Source of the DNA: Ascoidea asiatica
Lineage: Eukaryota > Ascomycota > Saccharomycetes > Ascoideales > Ascoideaceae
Reading direction: 5' to 3'
DNA: 64,000 nucleotides
NCBI GenBank assembly: GCA_001600695.1
Contig: BCKQ01000008.1
Location: 248,001-312,000, forward strand
The stretch's first letter is position 1. Each line of letters starts with the position of its first letter. Positions 53,467 through 64,000 of this stretch are shown piece by piece. The position numbers were made by a program, and so were the translations under genes. The notes under the pieces are model-generated. The model had not been told where the DNA came from and did no database searches. It saw nothing but the letters and a program-made list of their open reading frames with translations.

Positions 53467-55266
53467 ATGTCTAAACGTCAACAATTAAGAATTCAATCTG
53501 AATTAAAAGATGTTGTAAATTCATCAAATAATAGAAATGAATGTGGTGAATGTGGTTCATCATTTCCAACTTGGGCAAGTTGGAATATTGGTTTATTTCT
53601 TTGTGCAAGATGTGCTTCATGTCATAGAAAATTAGGTAGTCATTTATCAAAAGTTAAAAGTTTAACTTTAGATAATTGGTCTGAAGAACAAGTTGATAGA
53701 TTAAGAAGTATTGGTAATAAAAAATCAAATAAAACTTGGAATCCAAAAAATATTCCATTTCCATTTGATGATGATAATAATAGAGAACTTGAAAAATTTT
53801 TTAGAGATAAATATATTTTAAAAAAATTTATGTATGAATCTTCTGGATCAAATTTTCAAAATTATGATGAATATGATAAACAAAGAGATAAATCATCTGA
53901 TGATACATTTGAATTAAATAAAAGTTTAAGAAATAAAAATTTAAGAAAAAGTAAAAATTTACCAAATTTAACTCATAGAAAAATTTCAAGTTTTGAAAAA
54001 TCTTTATATTCAAAACATGCACAATCTTATGTTTCTATGGGTTATGATTTAAATGATTCAATTGAAGCAATAATCTTAGCACAAGGTGATGATGAAGTAA
54101 CTACAAGAATTTTAATTAGTAATTCTAATAATAATAATAATAATAGTAAAAGTAGTAAAAGTAAAAGTTCAAGTCATAGATTTAAATTTAGAAAAAATTC
54201 TCGTGCATCAAAAAATGAAAATTTTAATAATGAATATGAAAGTGATAATGATAATGATAATGATAATGATAATGATAATGATAACTATAATTATAATTAT
54301 AATGATAATGGTAATGATAATGATAATGACAGTTATGATGATAATTATAATAAAAGAAATGGAAATGGAAATGAAAATAAAAATAGAAATAGAAATAGAA
54401 ATAGAAGTATAAGTAGAAGTAAATATAGAGAAGAAAATGAAGAAGAACAAGAAGAAAAAGCTCCTCCATTACCAAAAAGATCAGATATTTCAAAACCTAT
54501 ATCAAGTAAAAATTGGTGGGTTGATGATAATTTATTAGAAATGAATGATAAAAGTAATAATAAAGTTAATAAGAATAATAATAATAATAATGATAATGAT
54601 GATGAAGATGTTGATAATATTTTTTCAAAAAATTCAAAAATTACAAATTCAAATTTAAATTCAAATTTAAATTCAAATTCAAATTCTATCAATCCTCAAC
54701 AATTTCAACAATATTTAGATCCAAATACAGGAGTTGTTTATATTGATACAAATCAACCAATTAATTCAAATTCTATACAACAGCAACAATCTTTACAACC
54801 TCAAAAAACAAGTAAAGATGCAATTTTATCATTATTTAATCAACCAAATGTAAATACAAATGTGAATACAAATACAAATAATATCAATCAACAAAATAAT
54901 TCTCAATATCAATATCCAAATTTGAATTCAAATTCAAATTTAAGTTCGAATTTCAATCAAATTTCTGGACAAAATCAACAAAATTTATCATTAAATCAAT
55001 TACAATTTCAACAACAACAACAACAACAACAACAACAAATGCCAATGTCAATGCAAATGCAAATTCCAATACAACCTCAATCACAAAATATGATAAATGG
55101 TGGAATTGGTATTCAAAATCAACCACAAATTCAACAACCACAAATGTTTAATACTCAAAATACAACAATGAATAATCCAATGATGAATAATCCAATGATG
55201 GGTAATCAAATGATGTATGGTACAAATAATGGAATTTATCCAAATCAAAATATTTTTTTTCAATAA
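53467..55266 (+). CDS. GTS1: Gts1-type ArfGAP with UBA and Gln-rich tail
   Basis: 599 residues. The N-terminus is an ArfGAP zinc finger: Cys26, Cys29, Cys46 and Cys49 in CX2CX16CX2C, followed by the arginine finger Arg54 in CHRKLGSHLSKVKSLTLDNW. Near residues 178-220 is a UBA-like segment (YVSMGYDLNDSIEAIILAQG). The middle holds Asp/Asn repeats and a short proline motif (APPLPKR). The tail is Gln/Asn/Met-rich with an 11-Gln run, matching the QA-rich end of Gts1, which links ArfGAP activity to endocytic and nuclear roles in S. cerevisiae (396 residues there). The codon bias is extreme: the middle is nearly a GATAATGATAAT microsatellite. It is divergent from MND1. Confidence 0.87.
   Translation: MSKRQQLRIQSELKDVVNSSNNRNECGECGSSFPTWASWNIGLFLCARCASCHRKLGSHLSKVKSLTLDNWSEEQVDRLRSIGNKKSNKTWNPKNIPFPFDDDNNRELEKFFRDKYILKKFMYESSGSNFQNYDEYDKQRDKSSDDTFELNKSLRNKNLRKSKNLPNLTHRKISSFEKSLYSKHAQSYVSMGYDLNDSIEAIILAQGDDEVTTRILISNSNNNNNNSKSSKSKSSSHRFKFRKNSRASKNENFNNEYESDNDNDNDNDNDNDNYNYNYNDNGNDNDNDSYDDNYNKRNGNGNENKNRNRNRNRSISRSKYREENEEEQEEKAPPLPKRSDISKPISSKNWWVDDNLLEMNDKSNNKVNKNNNNNNDNDDEDVDNIFSKNSKITNSNLNSNLNSNSNSINPQQFQQYLDPNTGVVYIDTNQPINSNSIQQQQSLQPQKTSKDAILSLFNQPNVNTNVNTNTNNINQQNNSQYQYPNLNSNSNLSSNFNQISGQNQQNLSLNQLQFQQQQQQQQQQMPMSMQMQIPIQPQSQNMINGGIGIQNQPQIQQPQMFNTQNTTMNNPMMNNPMMGNQMMYGTNNGIYPNQNIFFQ
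54240..54340 (+). repeat. Coding GATAATGATAAT microsatellite in GTS1
   Basis: A hexamer GATAAT tract in the reading frame encoding DNDNDN, with slight interruptions. Confidence 0.85.
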
Positions 55267-56002
55267 ATTTCTTTAGTTTTTTCTTTCTTTATTATTTTAT
55301 TTTTTTTTCAATTTCCTTATTTCTTTATTTGTTCAATTCTTTACTTCTTTATTTCTTTATTTCTTTATTTCTTTATTTCTTTTGTTCAGTTTATAAATTT
55401 GATTAATAATAATGTTTGTTTTGTTTTGTATTATATTTTATATTTTATATTTCATTGAATTGTATTTTATAAACCATTGATTTGTTTTGACAACTGTGTA
55501 TTGTATTCCATTTTTCCATTATATTTTATTTTTGTTACTTTTATTACTTTTATTACTATTGTTACTATTGTTAATATTGTTATTATGATATTATTTTATT
55601 CACGACCGTATCTGGTCACTGGTTTTGAAATATTAAACTTCAACATACAATAAAAAGGATAATAAATAAATAAATGAAATAGAATATAATAATATTGTTA
55701 TATGAAGTAAAGAACAGATAAATAGTATATAAAATATATCACTATTACTCTATTTTAAAATATATTTTATTTATTTTTAAAACTCTATAAAAGATTGTCA
55801 ATTTCTCTCTTTACTCTGGAATAAAAAATACTATTACATTGTTTAAAATATATATTAAACTTGGAATATCAACATTATTATATTCTTAACTCTAATATCT
55901 ATACCTATATTCATATATTCACACCCTCATATATTCATATATTCATATACTCATACTATTTATTCCTCACTCTTATCTCAGTATCTCAGTATCTCATCAG
56001 CA
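55267..56002. other. Intergenic between GTS1 and the CCCH gene
   Basis: Pyrimidine-rich 3' region of GTS1 with TTCTTTATTTC repeats (55336-55382) and TTTTATATTTTATA runs, then a short AT-rich promoter with ATATTCATATATTC repeats at about 55910-55950. No gene seen. Confidence 0.6.
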
Positions 56003-56319
56003 ATGAACATCGTCCCCTGTCAACAGACCCACATCACTGGTTTCTATCCCAAGGAGTCCCCCAACTCTGGCTTCCTTTCTGCTGATCTTCCACCATCCTC
56101 GCCATCCTCGCCATTCTCACCATCTTCGCCATTTCCACCATCTTCACCTTTTCCACCATCTTCTCCTCGTGCTGCTTCTTCTCCTTTTCTTTCCTGCTCG
56201 CCTTCTCCCAGAATGCACCCAGCAGACGCTTCTTCTCCAAGTATCACTTTTGGCTCTCCTGCTTCAATATGGCTGAAAACACAAAACAACTCATACTCCA
56301 ATTATCTTAAAGCCACTAA

Positions 56320-56353
<34 letters not shown>

Positions 56354-57484
56354 CCATTAGATCAATTTCCATTTAAACCATCAATCTTCAATGATCAAAC
56401 TTTACAAATTGTTTCAAATTCAATTAATAATGATATTAATTTAGAAAATAATAAAAATGATGATTTTGATATTAAGAAATTCAATTCAAATCAAATCTTA
56501 AATAATAATACATCTAATAAAATATATATCAATAACAATAATAACAATAATAACAATAATAGTAATAATAATGTTTATAATGAATTCAATTCAAATTTTA
56601 ATCATTTAACTCAATCTCAAAGTAATATATCCAATACTTTAAATAATTTTAATCATTTTTTGCCAATGCCATTAAATTCAAATAATATTCATAATTATAA
56701 TTCTAATTTTAATACTAATACAAATACAAATAATAATAAAAAAACAAGAAGTATTTTATATGATTTAAATATATTTCCAATTTTAGAAAAATCAAAAGAT
56801 ATTATTGATTTATCTGGTACAATTACAAAAAATTTTAATGAAGATTTAAATTTAAGTTGTTCATTTTCAATTGATTTTATTTCTCAATTTAAATCTATTT
56901 CAAAAAAATTAGAAGATGAAGAAAGAAAAAATTTATTAAATTTAAATATTCATCAAAATAAAATTCATAATCCTTTTTTTAAAACTTCTTTAATTCAAAA
57001 TAATCATAATAATTCATTCAATGATTCAATTTTTAATGATTCTTTAATTAATAATTCTTCAAATACTACTCTTCAATCAAATTTAATTTCACCTAAAATT
57101 CCAATTGAATCATTATCATTATCATTTTCATTATCATTAAATGAAGAATTAGAATTAAATAATAAAAATTTTAAAAAAAAAATTATTAAAGATATTAATT
57201 ATTATAAAAATTTATATATTTCAAATAATAAATTATATAAAACAACTTTATGTAATAAATTTAATGAAAATGGTATTTGTCCATTTTTTGAAAAATGTCA
57301 ACATGCTCATGGTGAATCTGAATTAAGAATTATACCAAAACATTTAAATTATAAAAGTGAAAAATGTAAAAATTGGTGGTTTAAAACTTTAGGTTCTTGT
57401 ACTTATCAAGATAAATGTTGTTTTATTCATAATGAACCTGAATTTATTAAAAAATTAGATGAAAATATTAAAATTAAATTATAA
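56003..57484 (+). CDS. CTH2: Cth1/Cth2 (TIS11/tristetraprolin) CCCH mRNA-decay protein
   Basis: 493 residues with two CCCH fingers near the C-terminus. Finger 1 (about 417-436), LYKTTLCNKFNENGICPFFE, is CX8CX5CX3H with the family lead-in YKT.LC. Finger 2 (about 455-476), KCKNWWFKTLGSC then KCCFIH, is CX10CX5CX3H, two residues longer than the usual CX8. The lead-in NYKSEKC is present. This family binds AU-rich elements in 3' UTRs and recruits decay factors; yeast Cth2 targets iron-dependent mRNAs under iron limitation. The N-terminal 60 residues are Ser/Pro/Phe-rich repeats written in GC-richer codons, in contrast to the AT-saturated remainder, so the N-terminal start is less certain than the fingers. 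CTH1 versus CTH2 is not decidable. Confidence 0.85.
56094..56160 (+). repeat. Coding repeat (Pro-Ser-Ser-Pro-Phe) in CTH2 N-terminus
   Basis: Nine-base CCATCCTCG/CCATTTCCA-type units repeated about eight times, encoding PSSPF motifs. G/C content is far above the gene average. Confidence 0.8.
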
Positions 57485-57782
57485 TATTTTTTAATTTCTA
57501 TCAATCATATCTCTTTTTTTTTTTTTCAAAATATCTGTTTTTCTTATATTTTTTATTAAACCAATCACTTATATTATACTCTTTTATATTCTATTATATT
57601 CTATTTTATCTTAATTTTAATTTCATGTACCAATGAAGAATTTTTATTATCTTTTTTTTGGTTTTCATTTATTATTTTCTAATTTTATTAATATTCTAAT
57701 TTTCTTTCTTTTTTTTATATATAAAAAATACCCATACTCTCTAATTAATAATAAATATTTAATATTTTATAACTAATATAAT

Positions 57783-58577
57783 CTAATTCAATTCATTCAA
57801 ACAATTTTCTTCAGGACTAATTGTTTTATATAATGGTAATTTAATTTTCATATTACTTGGATATAAATCTGGATAATTATCTTTAATTGATTTCATAATT
57901 GATTCATATAATAATTTATAACCTTTTCCACTAAAATGAATTCCATCACTTAATAATTCAGTCCATTGATTATCAGATTGAGTATACTTGGAATTTGAAT
58001 TAGAATATGATGAAAAAATATTATATAATGAAATATAAGGTACGTTTAAATTATTTGATAATTTTTCTAATTCTTCAGAATATAATTTATTATTAATATT
58101 TGATCTATAAATTCCATTATTTAAATCATTTTTATGATTTAAATTCCATTTTTTTGAATCATGTAAACCAGGTCCAATTACAATTAATTTAATTTTTTTT
58201 GATAAAATTAATTCAATCATAAATCTCATATTTTCCAAAAAATCATTTATTTTAACTTTTTGTAAACCTTTAGAAATTGAATCATTTGTACCAAAAAAAA
58301 TTGTAATTAATTGAATTTTATTACCATTTAAATTATGCTCAATTTCTAAAATTTTTGGTAATATTTTTTTACCCCATTTTGAATTATAACCAGAATAACC
58401 TCTATTAAGAATATCTAATTTTCTTGTATAAGATTTTTGTAAAAGTGGTCCTAAAGCATAATTAATTTTATTTAAATCATTTGGTATTTCAATATTATAA
58501 CAAAATTCAGTAATTGAATCACCAAATAAAATAAATTTATCATAAGATAAATTAAAATCAATATTTGAATAATCCAT
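57783..58577 (-). CDS. IAH1: Iah1-type isoamyl acetate hydrolase (SGNH/GDSL esterase)
   Basis: 264 residues of SGNH hydrolase. Block I is FILFGDSITEF with the nucleophile Ser21; block II includes LNRGYSGYNSKW (the Gly oxyanion residue); block III is FFGTNDS (Asn); block V is DGIHFS with Asp211 and His214. That completes the catalytic set. In S. cerevisiae Iah1 (238 residues) hydrolyses acetate esters such as isoamyl acetate and so lowers ester aroma. The GYSGYN.....LP motif and the GPGLHD..KW insertion fit the Iah1 subgroup rather than phospholipases. The excess length is Asn-rich loops. Codons are AT-saturated. A CACGTG element lies about 310 bases upstream. It is convergent with CTH2. Confidence 0.9.
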   Translation of the reverse strand: MDYSNIDFNLSYDKFILFGDSITEFCYNIEIPNDLNKINYALGPLLQKSYTRKLDILNRGYSGYNSKWGKKILPKILEIEHNLNGNKIQLITIFFGTNDSISKGLQKVKINDFLENMRFMIELILSKKIKLIVIGPGLHDSKKWNLNHKNDLNNGIYRSNINNKLYSEELEKLSNNLNVPYISLYNIFSSYSNSNSKYTQSDNQWTELLSDGIHFSGKGYKLLYESIMKSIKDNYPDLYPSNMKIKLPLYKTISPEENCLNELN

Positions 58578-59652
58578 TTCAAATTTAAATTCAAATAAAA
58601 GAATCTTGAGTTAAGAGAATTCAATAAAACAAAACCCAAGATTACTTTTTGAATAATTTTTTATAACTAAAGTAAATAAATGATCTTCTAATCAATCAAT
58701 AAAAAAATATGTTTATTTATTCTCCAATAACTAAAGGTTTCATCAAAATCTTCGACTGATAAACATTCATTGGAGTTGAGAATAAACAATAAACAAATCA
58801 AGAAATGGACCCACATTCTTGGTTTTAAATTAAAACCTAAATTGGGAAATATAATTTTAACAGTTCCGGTAAATCCGGTAACGGCACGTGCGATTTATTT
58901 TATTTTTATTTGTTTATCAATAAAAACAAGGTTCGGTGCAATTCTTCAATTCTTATCTTTTTAAAGCTTTAACTTGCAATAAGATAGCAAGAAGTGTTAA
59001 AGAAAGTGTTAAAGAAAGTGAGAAGTGATAGCTCTATTTGATGATAGTACTCACAACTCATGAATAAATCACTTACAAGCGATAGTATCGCGATAGTATC
59101 GCCTACAATGAAGAGTAATATATAATTAAGAAGAATATGAAAAGAATTGATTATGAAAAGTTTCATCTGAAAAAAAGAAAATAATAAACGATAAATATTT
59201 CAAAATTTTACAATTAAAGATTAAGAGATCAAAAGAATAAAATAATAAATAAAATTAAAAACTGAAGTTCTTAATAAAATTAGCGAATATCCAAAAATTA
59301 TTACCAAACTAAGCAAAATCCAATAAATATGAAATATAGTTAAAAAGAAAAAAAAATAAAGGGGCCCAAAAAAATTAACAAAAAATATGAAAAATGTAAA
59401 GAAAAAGAAAACGAAAACCTATAAAAATTTATAAATATTATAAAACAAAAACTTTAAAAAAAATTGAAAATCGATTTAGATAAAACATTATCTATTCGGA
59501 TAGAGTATTTGATAGCGATATAAATCTATTATGTATTTAATAATCAAAGTAATTGATTGAAGCATCTAAGTTTTAAACAAAATAACCTAAAAACCAAGCC
59601 AGAAAAACAGTAGAATAAAAAAAAAGAAGAAGAAGCTACTCAATGAATGAAA
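58578..59652. other. Intergenic between IAH1 and MIG1 3' end
   Basis: Includes the IAH1 promoter with TCCGGTAA repeated at 58865-58880 and CACGTG at 58885-58890, GTGTTAAAGAAA repeats at 58993-59020, and GATAGTATCGC twice at 59080-59102. No gene seen. Confidence 0.55.
58863..58890. promoter_or_regulatory. Paired TCCGGTAA and CACGTG elements upstream of IAH1
   Basis: TCCGGTAA occurs twice within 20 bases (about 58865 and 58874), immediately followed by CGGCACGTGCG. CGG triplets often mark Zn2Cys6 factor sites in yeasts. The factor is unknown. Confidence 0.4.
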
Positions 59653-60623
59653 TTATCCATTACTATCATCATACATATTTTGATCATTATATTCATCTTG
59701 AGTTTCTCGTTTTGAAGGTCCTATAATATTAACTCGATTCATTATTAAACTTGAATTAGAATTTTGATTAGAATTGAAATTTAAATTTGAATTTGAATTT
59801 GAATTAGAATTAGAATTTGAATTTGAGTTGAAATTTGAGATAGAATTTAAAGTTGAATTAGAATTTGAATTTGGATTACTTGAAATTGTTGGTAAATTTA
59901 ATGATCTTAAAGATGGTAATCTATTAGGATTATTATCATTCATATTATTATTATCAAATGAACCTTCTATAGGTGATGACATTTCATTTATATTTATAAA
60001 TCTATTATTGTTATTACTATTGCTATTATTAGTATTAACTGTATTTCCAACCAAAAAACTAACCTTACCTAATTTAGGACTTTGTAATGGAGTAAAATTT
60101 GGTGAAGTTACACTTGATTTTATTTTTGATTCAAAATTCATTAAATTTATATTACTATTTGAATTCAGATTTGTATTTGTATTTATATTCGTATTTAAAC
60201 TTAAATTTGAATTTTGACTTTGATTTTGAATTTGAATTTGATTTGAATTTTGATTATGATTATGATTATGATTTAATTGACTTTGAATATTTAATAAACT
60301 ATTTATTGAACTACCTTTATTATACAGATTAGATATATTTGAAGAACTTGAAAATGTATGAGAATTTTTTAAACTTGAAGATCCAAAAAATATTCCACTT
60401 GAAGTTTTTGGTAATATAGGTATATTTCCAAAAGAATTATTTGAAATAGTTTTATGTAAAGGAAAATCATTTAATTGTTGAAAAGATTGTAATTGAGAAA
60501 ATTGAGATTGATTTGGATTTAAAACTGGAGAAGTTGGTATAGATTGAGAAGAATTTGAAGCAAATAAATTTGGTGATTTTAATAATCTAAAACTAGATTG
60601 TAAAACTGGTGATGTTGGTCTTG

Positions 60624-60654
<31 letters not shown>

Positions 60655-62766
60655 TGAAAATTGTAAAGAGGGTGATGCAGGTGTAATAAAATTCGAAAAA
60701 TTTATATTATTTGAACTATTGCTGTAATTATTATTATTATTAATTTTATTTAATCTATTTGTTAAATTTGTTAAAGTTGATAAATTTGCTAATGAATTTG
60801 AATTTTGATTATTATTATGATTTTGATTAATTGAATTTGCAACATTTGCTAAATTTGTTAATGAACTTAATTTTTTAGAATTTAAAAATGATGAAGATGA
60901 TGGTGAATTTTGTCTTGAAATTTTTGAAATTTTATAAAAATTATTATTTTCTAAGAAATTTGAAGTTGAAATTGGTGATGCAGGTCTTGATTTTTTTTGA
61001 TGTATTAATAGATTTGTGAAATTACTATTATTATTACTATTATTTGTATTACTATTATTATTAATAATATTATTATTATTATTTAAATTTGATAATTGAA
61101 ATACAAAATTTTTTTTTGGAATTGGCATTATTAAAATATCTGAATCATCATTATCATGATTTGAGAAAACACTATTATTACTTTTGATTCTACTTAATGG
61201 ATTTAAAATTGATCTTGAATTTGAATTATAATTACTATTATTATTATTATTATTATCGTTATTATTATTGTTAATACTATTATTTATATTCATATTTGAG
61301 ATATTTGTAATTGAATTTGAATTTGAATTTGAGACTGAATTTGAAATTGAATTTGGGATTGAATTTAATAAAGTATTTGAAATTGAATTAAAATTATTTG
61401 AAAAAGTTTTATTTAATTGGTTATTATTATTATTGGTAGTATTATTATTGTTAAAATTAAATAAATTAGTTGAAGAAGATGGATTTGAATTTAAATTGAA
61501 AAAACTATTTAAAGAAGGTAATGATTTAACATTTTGAATATTAGAAGAATTTAAATTTGAATTTAAATTTGAATTTGAATTTGATAAATTTGGTAATAAA
61601 AGAGGTAATTTAAAATTCTTATTATTTGAATTAATATTATGATTAATATTATTATTAATATTATTATTATGTAATTTATTTTCAATTAAAGTATTTAAAC
61701 TTGAATTTGAATTTGAATTATTATTATTATTATTATTGTTATTATTATTATTATTATTATTATTGATAATATTATTTGAAGATAAAAGTTCTTTTCTTTT
61801 TTCTTTTTCTAATTCAACAGCCGCTGCACTTGCTAATAAATTCATTTCATTATTATATTTGATGCTATTACTATTATTATTGGTATTGGTATTGATATTT
61901 TGATTTGAATAGGAGTATAAGTTTATTTTATTAGTTATATTGATATTATTATTTGAAGAAATTTTAGTAGTTTTAGTAGTATTATTAGTATTAGTAGTAG
62001 TAATTTTTGGTAAAATATTTACATTTTTTTTACTAATTTTATTTACAATTTTAACTTTACTTTTAATTTTATTATTGTTGTTGTTATTATTATTATTATT
62101 ATTTATATTATTTATATTACTTTGTGTATTATTTTGTATAATATTTTCATTAATATTTAAAGATTTTAAATCAGTTGTTGATTTTGCTTTTGAATTTGTA
62201 TTTGTATTTGAATTTGAGTTAATAGTAATTAAAGATTTAGTTGATTTTGATTTTTTTAAATGATTATGATTATTATTAGTATTATTAATTAATTGTTTTG
62301 ATTTTCTTGAATTTGGATTTGAATGAATTCTTTTATGTCTTGTTAATTCATCACTTCTTGAGAATTTTTTAAAACATCCAGTAAAATCACAATGATGAGG
62401 TTTTTCACCAGTATGAGTTCTATAATGTCTTGTTTGATGTTCTAATCTATGAAAAGCTTTTGGACAAATTGGACATTTATAAGGTCTTGGAGCATTAGGA
62501 TTTGAAGATCTTGAATTTTGTTTAATTGATTTTGGTTTAATTAATTTTGGAGATTTATTATTTAATTTATTATTTAATTTATTTGATTTTATTGTTGAAT
62601 TAATTATTGAATTTGAATTTGAATTTGAATTTGGAGGTGTTTTAATTTGAATTATTGATGAATTTAAATTTTTATCCATATTAATATTTAAAGATTTATT
62701 AGAAGAATTATTTGTAGAATTATTTGAATTTGAAGAATCTATTGAATTATTTGTTATTGTAGACAT
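59653..62766 (-). CDS. MIG1: Mig1-type C2H2 glucose repressor
   Basis: 1037 residues. The tandem C2H2 pair is at residues 98-118 ([20 protein letters not shown] then H) and 126-148 ([20 protein letters not shown] then RIH), with the RPYKCPIC lead-in and TGEKPHHC linker. HRLEHQTRH and SRSDELTRH are the recognition helices of Mig1/CreA, which bind GC-rich SYGGGG sites and recruit Tup1-Cyc8 to repress genes in glucose. The fingers are near the N-terminus as in Mig1, but the protein is twice the length of S. cerevisiae Mig1 (504 residues) because of Asn and Ser-Asn repeats. Repeated (S)RPASP or PTSPVL motifs at about residues 580-720 are candidate phosphorylation sites. Mig2 and Mig3 have the same fingers, so paralogy is possible. 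Confidence 0.87.
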
Positions 62767-64000
62767 TATTATATTAGTTATTAATTATTAGATATTAGAT
62801 ATTAGATATTAGATATTAGATATCATATAATATATATTTGATAATTTTTAATAGATTTAATAAATTAAATAAATTTTTTAAGTAAATGATTTAAAATAAA
62901 AAGTTAACTCTTTTGTTTTTTAAAGACAGATATCTGGAGTAATTATGTATACAAAAAAAAAGATAATATATTATTATTAATAGTGATAGAATGATAATTT
63001 ACCGTTATTTTATAATATAAATTGTAATATAATTTGTAATATAATATAAAATATAATTGATTATTTTACAGTTACTATTTATGAATTAAGATTATTGATT
63101 ATTGATTATTGATTATTGATTATTGATTATTTATTGACTGAGATTGAATTATTTATTATTTATTATTTATTTATTTATTTATTGATTGATTGAAGTAAGT
63201 CAAGTCAAGTCAAGTAAGTTAATAGGAGAATCAGTAGTATTAGTATTAGTATTAGTATTAGTAATGGTAATAAATACTAAAAGTAGTAGTAAAAGTAGTA
63301 ATGATATTGAAAGTGAGAAGTAAACGAATGTGAATAATTGAAATATCGAAGAGTTGAAGAAAAGAAAATGAGAGATAAACGTTTATTAACTGGTGATAGT
63401 GAGTGATGGTGATGGTGATAGTGATGGTGATAGTGACAGTGACAGTGGTGAAGGTGTCAGTGCTGATTGTGATTCTGGTGGAGGAGAGTTGGAGTGAAGC
63501 AGTGGAATTGTGGAGCAGAATTCGAAGGCAGCGAGCTGAATCACTGATTGAGAAGCAGGGAGGGTGAGGGAGCTGACAAAGATAGCGCGACAGGAGAGCA
63601 GGAAACCTGGAGTCGGGTACCCGCGGGGAGTCGCGGGCTGCTTCGGGAAATGATGGGGTAAGATTAGATGAACCCTTATTCATGGTAGCACCACACTGCT
63701 GGTATTATTATTATTATTTGCATCCGCTCTTATTATTATATCCGGAGTGCGGATCATCTGGAATTGAAATTCATGATTGTCGCCACAGAAGAGGATATCC
63801 TTTTCTGAAACCAATGAAGCAAAACAGAACAACGCCTGATGATGAACGCAGGATGTTCTGGCAAACGTAGGTAAAATTGACACAAGCCTCTAAAGTTTTG
63901 CAATAACAGTTAACGTTTTAGAGAATCAATCCCTACAACAACTAATAGTGAAGACTACACTCTGCAGCCAAGAGCTGTATGCAGCGTAATCGAAATGTAC
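62767..64000. other. MIG1 upstream region to window edge
   Basis: AT-rich for about 550 bases with repeats (GATATTA at 62783-62825, GATTATT at 63092-63130, ATTATTTATT at 63147-63185, AGTCA/AGTATT tracts at 63196-63262). It then becomes GC-richer from about 63380 to 63900, with GATGGTGATAGT-type repeats at 63395-63450 and a TACCCGCGGGGA string near 63616. ORFs there (63258-63683, 63680-63883) run through repeats and show no family features. Confidence 0.6.

Noticed and set aside
63258-63883. ORFs near the right edge
   Set aside because: They run through GATGGTGATAGT and ATTATT repeats and show no domain features.

Overview
This window is nuclear DNA from an extremely AT-rich budding yeast (Saccharomycotina). 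The evidence is the gene set (ECM29, BUB3, MLP1/2, an EFG1/PHD1-type APSES factor, MDS3/PMD1, YIP4, MND1, GTS1, a CTH1/CTH2 CCCH protein, IAH1, MIG1), short 5'-proximal introns with GTATGT- or GTATAA-like donors and ACTAAC/ATTAAC-like branch points, and compact tRNA genes ending in oligo-T. Most proteins carry long Asn runs, which is what AAT runs give in such a genome. The species and the meaning of CUG cannot be settled from this window.

Layout. 1-8.4 kb: ECM29 (minus strand, running off the left edge), an isolated ubiquitin fossil with a stop at codon 31, and spliced BUB3. 8.4-11.1 kb: a repeat-rich intergenic zone holding a 52-residue Cys-rich mini-gene. 11.1-16.6 kb: an ENTH-like Asn-rich protein and two multi-pass membrane proteins of unknown function; the first is split by a one-base frame change at a run of eight T. 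15.5-23.8 kb: MLP1/2 (TPR-type nuclear basket protein) sits between the arms of a large inverted repeat. The left arm carries the intact second membrane-protein gene and the right arm carries a decayed copy. 23.8-29.3 kb: a long, nearly gene-free stretch upstream of the EFG1-type regulator. 31.9 kb: tRNA-Val(CAC). 32.5-37.8 kb: MDS3/PMD1. 40.5-45.6 kb: YIP4, an intron-bearing tRNA-Arg(TCT) with an abnormal T-loop, and a C2H2 regulator. 45.6-52.0 kb: a 6.4-kb stretch with no convincing gene but a strongly GC-richer island. 52.0-55.3 kb: divergent MND1 and GTS1. 56-62.8 kb: CTH2-like, IAH1 and MIG1.

The genes are an ordinary chromosomal mixture: proteasome quality control, spindle checkpoint, meiotic recombination, nuclear pore, Golgi traffic, ester hydrolysis, glucose repression, mRNA decay and morphogenesis. 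No operon-like or defence-like system is present. The features that stand out are structural: the MLP1-flanking inverted repeat, base composition turned inside out (genes far more AT-rich than several intergenic islands), AT-saturation concentrated in the 5' parts of some long genes, recurrent intergenic TATACTGTATA-like and CACGTG motifs, the ubiquitin fossil, and the G56 tRNA-Arg.
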